16,973 bases of DNA from an uncultured Collinsella sp. (lineage in GTDB: Bacteria; Actinomycetota; Coriobacteriia; Coriobacteriales; Coriobacteriaceae), in NCBI GenBank assembly GCA_900552755.1, contig USAY01000030.1:1-16973 (forward strand), given 5' to 3'. Positions 12,639 to 16,973 of the stretch are shown in pieces. A program made the translations under genes and the position numbers. The stretch's first letter is position 1, and every line of letters begins with the position of its first letter. Under the pieces are notes generated by a model. It saw nothing but the letters and a program-made list of their open reading frames with translations, was not told the origin of the DNA and ran no database searches.

Positions 12639-13604
12639 ATGTGTACGAGTATTCGATTTACCGATAATTCTGGCCACATGTATCTGGGCCGCAATCTCGA
12701 CTGGAGCTTTGACTACGGCCAACAGGTTCGCGTGATGCCGCGCGGGTTTCACATTCCGTATTCGTTTATCGACGACGCGACAGCGGCGCACGCGGTGATC
12801 GGTATGTGCATCGATTGCAGGAACTACCCTATGTTCTTCGATTGCGGCAACGATGCGGGCCTCGCCGTGGCGGGTCTCAATTTCCCGGGTTATGCCGAGT
12901 ATGCCGAGGGCCCTGTCGACGGCAAGACCAATATCGCGGCCTATGAGTTTCCCCTGTGGGTGGCAGCGACGTTCTCGACGGTCGATGAGGTCGAGGCCGC
13001 GCTGCGCGACACGGTGATTGTCGCCAAATCTGCCGGAGAGGGGCTGGGCGTGTCACTGCTCCATTGGATTATCGGCGACAGCCAGCGCAGCATCGTGGTC
13101 GAGATGATGGCTGACGGCCTGCATGTATACGACGATCCGGTCGACACCCTTGCCAATCAGCCGACCTTCCCGTGGCATATGGAAAACCTACGCACCTATA
13201 TCACCGCCACAAGCGATTTTCCGCAGACGGCGACATGGCGTGGCGCCGAGCTCAAGCCCTATGGAGCCGGTGCCGGCATGCGCGGCATTCCGGGCGATTG
13301 CTATTCGCCGAGCCGTTTTGTAAAGGCGGCGTACCTCAATGCCAATTACCCGCAAAAGGAGAGCGAGACCGAAAACGTCGTTCGCATGTTCCGCTCGCTC
13401 GAGGGCGTGGTGATGATCGAGGGAGCGTCCAGGATGGGCGATGGCAAGTTCGAGAAGACTATCTACACCGGATGCTTTAGCGCGCGCACGGGCAATTATT
13501 ACTACGCGATGTATGGGGATCCGTCGATTCGCTACGTGAGCCTGATGGATGCCGAGGGCGCGAGCCCCGATAGGCTCGTGGTTCCCGAGCCGCGTCGTTC
13601 GTAG
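12639..13604 (+). CDS. bsh: Choloylglycine (bile salt) hydrolase
   Basis: A 321-residue Ntn hydrolase that cleaves the amide bond of glycine- or taurine-conjugated bile acids, acting in the cytosol. After removal of Met1, Cys2 becomes the nucleophile and N-terminal amine base. The active-site set is complete: C2, R18 and D21 (LGRNLDW), N81 (GLNFPGY), N173 (LANQPTF) and R226 (SPSRF). Asn rather than Tyr at the position of residue 81 points to bile salt hydrolase over penicillin V acylase. Length matches the family (about 315-340). Start MCTSI at 12639 has AGGAGG (12629-12634) 4 nt upstream; the longer frame from 12576 would bury Cys2 and is excluded. The gene is a single transcription unit between two terminators. 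Glycine/taurine preference cannot be read reliably. Confidence 0.95.
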   Translation: MCTSIRFTDNSGHMYLGRNLDWSFDYGQQVRVMPRGFHIPYSFIDDATAAHAVIGMCIDCRNYPMFFDCGNDAGLAVAGLNFPGYAEYAEGPVDGKTNIAAYEFPLWVAATFSTVDEVEAALRDTVIVAKSAGEGLGVSLLHWIIGDSQRSIVVEMMADGLHVYDDPVDTLANQPTFPWHMENLRTYITATSDFPQTATWRGAELKPYGAGAGMRGIPGDCYSPSRFVKAAYLNANYPQKESETENVVRMFRSLEGVVMIEGASRMGDGKFEKTIYTGCFSARTGNYYYAMYGDPSIRYVSLMDAEGASPDRLVVPEPRRS

Positions 13605-13625
13605 CCGATAGCTTTACCGCAATGC

Positions 13626-13661
13626 AAAACGGCCCTGCATCTCCCGTGAGGTGCAGGGCCG
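13626..13661 (-). terminator. Terminator between convergent bsh and kup
   Basis: Perfect arms CGGCCCTGCA (13630-13639) and TGCAGGGCCG (13652-13661), extended by a T-G pair and CTC/GAG to a 14-bp stem with a CCGT loop. The T-run (TTTT, 13629-13626) is on the minus strand, so it mainly serves kup; bsh ends 25 bp away and may share the stem. Confidence 0.88.
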
Positions 13662-13683
13662 CTGTCGTTGATTTGTGACGTCG

Positions 13684-15915
13684 CTAGAAGTTGGCGTCGT
13701 TGAGCTGTTCGTTCTCGAGGCCGTCGAGCTGTTGCTGTTCGGGCGTATCGGCGACGCTCTCGAGCAACTCGGTGGGATCGACGTTCATGTCCTTACCGGC
13801 TTCGTTGCCGTTGACCAAGTCGTCCGAGAAGATGTCGACTTCCATTTCCTCGGCCTCTTCGATCTGAACCTCGAGCGGCACCTGGGTGCGCACGAGCTTA
13901 ACGGCCGGGCGCATGCGGGCAAACAGCGGCACGTACTCGATGATGATGGCCGAGTTCTCGAGACCGTACCAGCGTGCCGGGCTTCCGCAGGCGCGGCGGA
14001 CGGCGTACTTGATGGCCATCACGCGGTGGTCATTGCGGTTGATGTCCGTTTCGGGGGCAAGCATCTTGCGCAGCATGCAAAAGCGGAAGTCACCCACGTT
14101 GCCGCGTGTCTCGTAGATGGAGTAGGTGTGATGTTGCGGCGGCAGCTCGCCCGATGCCATCAAGTCGCCGACGATCTGACGCAGATAAGCGTTGACGCGC
14201 TGGTTGACTTTAAAGCCCAGGTCCAGGCGAACGCGGAAGAGGAAGTCCGTGCCAAAGGTCTCGACGGAATACTCGTGCGTATAGGGTTCGTCGGTAACGT
14301 GCACGTTAATGAACCAATATGCCTTGGCGCGCTTGGGATGCTTATCCAGGATGGAATAGAGCACGTCGCGGTCGAGCGTGAGCGGGTCGGGGCTGTTGGT
14401 GAGAAATACCAGATTGTCGGCGAGCACGGGATAGGTCTCGTCGTTGCGCAGGCGGTTGAGCTGATCGATGTACTTGGAGACGGGCAACAGAATCGTCTGC
14501 GTGCGCTCGATGGCGGTGCCACGGCGCCACACGTACATAAGGCCAAACAGCAGTGCGGCCAGGAAGATCATCACATAGCCGCCGTCAAAGAACATGGTGA
14601 GGCACGAGGCAAAGAAGCACAGCTCAATGGCACCGAAGAGCAGGGCGAAGACGCAGGCGCCCAGCTTGTGCTTGAGAATGCCAGCGATATAGCTCGTCAA
14701 AAGCGTCGTGGTCATGAGCATGGTCACGGTAATGGCGAGGCCGTAGGCGCTCTCCATGCGCTCGGAGTTTTGGAACAGCAGCACGATGAAGATGCAGCCG
14801 ACCCACATGATGTTGTTGACGAGCGGAATATAGAGCTGGCCCTTGGTGTCGCTGGGGTAGTGGATGCGCAGATGCGGCATAAGGTTGAGGCGCGTGGCCT
14901 CGGATACCAGCGAGAACGAGCCGGTGATGAGCGCCTGCGAGGCGATGATGGCCGCTACGGCCGAAAGCACGATGGCAAAGGGGCGCAGGGGCTCGGGAAG
15001 CATCATATAAAACGGGTTGACGATATCCATCGCGAGCATCTGGGGGTTGGAGTTATTGGCGAGCAGCCATGCTCCCTGACCCAGATAGTTGAGGATAAGG
15101 GCCGCCTTAACAAACGGCCAGGATGCATAGATGTTGGCCTTGCCAACGTGGCCCATGTCCGAGTAGAGGGCCTCGGCGCCGGTCGTCGACAGGAAGACAA
15201 AGCCGAGCACCATGATGCCCGAGTGGTTGATGGGCGAGAACAGGAACATGATGCCGCGGATGGGGTTGAGCGCGCGCAGGATGGACAGGTTGCCGAGCAT
15301 GTTGAACAGGCCGGCGCCTGCCAGGAACAGGAACCACAACGTCATGAGCGGGCCGAACAGCTTGCCGATCGACGAGGTACCGGCGCGCTGCATGGCAAAT
15401 AGGCCGCAGATAATGATGATGGTGATGATGATGACGTTGGTCTGGCCGTCGCCAAGCAGCGCGTGGCCCCACTCGATGGTACGCAGGCCCTCGATGGCTG
15501 TGGTGACCGTGACCGCGGGAGTGAGGATGCCGTCGGCGAGCAGCGCCGCGCCGCCGATCATGGCAGGTAGGATCAGCCATGGTGCCACTTTTCGCACCAG
15601 GCTAAACAGGGCGAAGATGCCGCCTTCGTTGTGGTTGTCGGCCTTCATGGCGATTACCACGTACTTGACCGTGGTCACGAGTGTCATGGTCCAGATGACG
15701 AGCGAAAGCGCGCCCAGGATCATGTCCTCGCTGACGGTACCGATGCCGCCGTTGTTGGCGACGATTGATTTCATGGTGTACATGGGGCTCGTGCCGATGT
15801 CGCCATAGACGACGCCGAGCGTTACAAGCAGCATGCCAGCGGAGAGGGGGATGGCTCCGTGCCCGCCTTGACCACGCTGGTCTTGGGGGCTTGCCTCCAG
15901 TTTGTTGTGTGCCAC
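13684..15915 (-). CDS. kup: KUP family potassium uptake protein
   Basis: A 743-residue inner-membrane K+/H+ symporter of the KUP/HAK family. The N-terminal signature GVVYGDIGTSP (34-44) is intact, followed by GGAALLADGILTP (121-133) and GAEALYSDMGHVGK (246-259), all conserved in KUP. About 12 membrane helices span residues 28-460; the rest is the cytosolic C-terminal domain. Family members are usually 620-700 residues; the surplus is an acidic Glu/Asp/Gln-rich tail of about 55 residues. I choose GTG at 15915-15913, with AAGGGAG 5 nt upstream. An in-frame ATG at 15933 adds six residues but has only a poor RBS, and the chosen RBS would then be coding. The leader contains an 8-bp palindrome near the RBS and no c-di-AMP riboswitch that I can recognise. 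Confidence 0.93.
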   Translation of the reverse strand: MAHNKLEASPQDQRGQGGHGAIPLSAGMLLVTLGVVYGDIGTSPMYTMKSIVANNGGIGTVSEDMILGALSLVIWTMTLVTTVKYVVIAMKADNHNEGGIFALFSLVRKVAPWLILPAMIGGAALLADGILTPAVTVTTAIEGLRTIEWGHALLGDGQTNVIIITIIIICGLFAMQRAGTSSIGKLFGPLMTLWFLFLAGAGLFNMLGNLSILRALNPIRGIMFLFSPINHSGIMVLGFVFLSTTGAEALYSDMGHVGKANIYASWPFVKAALILNYLGQGAWLLANNSNPQMLAMDIVNPFYMMLPEPLRPFAIVLSAVAAIIASQALITGSFSLVSEATRLNLMPHLRIHYPSDTKGQLYIPLVNNIMWVGCIFIVLLFQNSERMESAYGLAITVTMLMTTTLLTSYIAGILKHKLGACVFALLFGAIELCFFASCLTMFFDGGYVMIFLAALLFGLMYVWRRGTAIERTQTILLPVSKYIDQLNRLRNDETYPVLADNLVFLTNSPDPLTLDRDVLYSILDKHPKRAKAYWFINVHVTDEPYTHEYSVETFGTDFLFRVRLDLGFKVNQRVNAYLRQIVGDLMASGELPPQHHTYSIYETRGNVGDFRFCMLRKMLAPETDINRNDHRVMAIKYAVRRACGSPARWYGLENSAIIIEYVPLFARMRPAVKLVRTQVPLEVQIEEAEEMEVDIFSDDLVNGNEAGKDMNVDPTELLESVADTPEQQQLDGLENEQLNDANF

Positions 15916-15937
15916 GTGGACTCCCTTAGACATCCGG

Positions 15938-15958
15938 TTATCTGTTTAGGACAGATAA
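15938..15958 (-). promoter_or_regulatory. Palindrome just upstream of kup
   Basis: Perfect 8-bp arms TTATCTGT (15938-15945) and ACAGATAA (15951-15958) with a 5-bp centre, 22 bp before the GTG start of kup. It could be a repressor site or a hairpin in the 5' UTR that affects ribosome access. Confidence 0.45.
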
Positions 15959-16015
15959 TCTTTATGCCGTCTTTATACATACAAGAGCAGTTTGGCACAT
16001 CAGGTTATTTTAGAC

Positions 16016-16039
16016 AATAATCCTCAGCTGGGGATTATT
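16016..16039. promoter_or_regulatory. 24-bp palindrome between the EamA gene and kup
   Basis: AATAATCC (16016-16023) and GGATTATT (16032-16039) are perfect arms around a CAGCTG-centred core that also pairs except for one T-G step. It sits 35 bp after the EamA stop codon and 101 bp before kup. No run of T's follows directly on either strand, so an operator is as likely as a terminator. Confidence 0.45.
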
Positions 16040-16073
16040 TATCTACGCAGGTAGCATTTCAAAGCAGGGGCTT

Positions 16074-16973
16074 TTAAGCACGTACTGTCTGGGCGATGCC
16101 AGCCTTGGCGTTTGCGCGTTTGCCGGCGAGTTCGCAAAAAATCGCGCCGCCGATGATAAGCGCGGCGCCCATCAGGCGGACCGGTGTTATGGCTTCGCCC
16201 AAAAGGACGGCCGAGAACACGACGGCCGAAAGCGGCTCGAGGTAGCCGACGACCGCGACGGTCTGGACGGGCAGCTTGGCGACGGCACTAAAGTAGAGCA
16301 GGCAACCGATGCCGGTGTTGACGACGCCGAGCATGACGACGGCGCGCCAATCAATACTGGCGGCGACGCCGGCGGACAGGAATGAGGGAGCGCCCTGCGT
16401 GATGAGCGTGAGGACCAGCGCGGTCACAAAGGCGGCGCTCACCTGGAGCGTGGAGTTCTCGAGGCCTTCGATGTGTGGCGCACCCTTGCTAGCGATGACC
16501 ATCAGCGCATAGCAAAATGCCGAGGCGATACCGCAGACGATACCCGCAATGGGCATATTGCCGCCTAGACCTTGTGCTGCAATGAGAAAAGCACCGCAGG
16601 CGACGGCGATAAACCCGGCGATTTTGCCGCCGGTCAGTTTTTCACCAAAGATGAGTGGGGAGAGCGCCATGACAATGATGGGGCCACAGTAGTACAGCAG
16701 CGAGGATACGCCGACGCCGATCGTCTGGTAGGCACGGAACAGAAAAATCCAGCTGGCACCCAGCGCGGCTCCCGACAGAAGGAGTGCTGCGGCTTCGCGG
16801 GGACGAGATGGCGCCTGCAGTTTATGGCGTTGGGTGATGGCAAGGATAGTGACAAGCGAGAGGGCGCCCAAAAACGTGCGCAGTAGCACGATATCGGAGC
16901 TCGGCAGCGCGATGGCAGCGGCGATGATGCCGTTGGAGCCAAACAATAGCAATGCTGCTAAGTACGTAAACAG
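16074..16973 (-). CDS. EamA/DMT family transporter, 5' end beyond the window
   Basis: An inner-membrane protein of the drug/metabolite transporter superfamily with two EamA repeats and about ten helices; 299 residues are visible. The reading frame is open to the last base of the window (LFTYLAALLLFGSNGIIA at the visible N-terminus), so the TTG at 16952 is not the real start. The family is usually 290-310 residues, so only a few are missing. Features include GASWIFLFRAYQTIGVGVSS in the first repeat, LIFGEKLTGGKIAG at the repeat end, and LEPLSAVVFSAVLLGEAITP in the second. The C-terminus is short and basic. Substrate unknown: relatives export amino acids, nucleosides or metabolites. It is followed by kup on the same strand after 158 bp. 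Confidence 0.88.
   Translation of the reverse strand: MFTYLAALLLFGSNGIIAAAIALPSSDIVLLRTFLGALSLVTILAITQRHKLQAPSRPREAAALLLSGAALGASWIFLFRAYQTIGVGVSSLLYYCGPIIVMALSPLIFGEKLTGGKIAGFIAVACGAFLIAAQGLGGNMPIAGIVCGIASAFCYALMVIASKGAPHIEGLENSTLQVSAAFVTALVLTLITQGAPSFLSAGVAASIDWRAVVMLGVVNTGIGCLLYFSAVAKLPVQTVAVVGYLEPLSAVVFSAVLLGEAITPVRLMGAALIIGGAIFCELAGKRANAKAGIAQTVRA

Noticed and set aside
13675..15402. Long open frame (575 codons) on the plus strand opposite kup
   Set aside because: Antisense shadow of a clear KUP protein in GC-rich DNA; His/Glu/Gly-rich composition typical of such shadows.
15916..16073. Possible c-di-AMP (ydaO) riboswitch ahead of kup
   Set aside because: The region is short, AT-rich and lacks the conserved ydaO core blocks; only simple palindromes are present.

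Overview
The window looks like chromosomal DNA of a gut Coriobacteriia actinobacterium, most likely Collinsella. This is inference: coding is GC-rich with strong GC3 bias, genes are densely packed, there is a bile salt hydrolase of the Cys2/Asn81 type, and the surface proteins end in an LAATG sorting signal of the kind read by actinobacterial class E sortases. No rRNA, tRNA, CRISPR array, phage gene or transposase gene is visible.

Layout. (1) 1-893: the 5' two thirds of thiM (minus strand), preceded by a clear TPP riboswitch and an intrinsic terminator, then a 35-bp near-perfect inverted repeat filling the divergent gap. (2) 934-5496, plus strand: a Cof-type HAD phosphatase and a LysR regulator (10 bp apart), a perfect TGATATAG-N7-CTATATCA palindrome, a YxjG/YxjH-type methionine synthase homologue, and a UraA-type NCS2 permease, closed by a strong terminator shared with a convergent small esterase (5558-6223, minus). 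(3) 6431-10515, minus strand: a tandem duplication holding two paralogous secreted beta-helix proteins anchored through LAATG. The copy boundary still carries the last 14 codons, stop codon and terminator of the neighbouring AzgA-type purine permease (10471-11781). (4) 11975-13604, plus strand: a peptide-deformylase-like protein whose catalytic HExxH glutamate is Met, a 109-bp imperfect inverted repeat that begins inside its last codon, and a bile salt hydrolase. (5) 13684-16973, minus strand: a KUP potassium transporter with an acidic C-terminal tail and an EamA/DMT transporter cut by the window edge.

How the parts connect. The best supported regulatory links are TPP control of thiM by transcription attenuation, and probable LysR control of the methionine synthase homologue through a site whose core (TATAG-N7-CTATA) has the arms and spacing that I recall for the streptococcal MtaR/MetR MET-box. 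Nucleobase uptake appears twice (uracil-type and purine-type NCS2 carriers) in separate transcription units. The surface-protein pair is the most evidently accessory part; its duplication can be reconstructed from the permease scar. The window does not show a multi-gene novel defence or biosynthetic system. The unusual items are the duplication scar, the perfectly conserved signal-peptide DNA block, the duplicated leader, the Glu-less deformylase and two palindromic intergenic elements.
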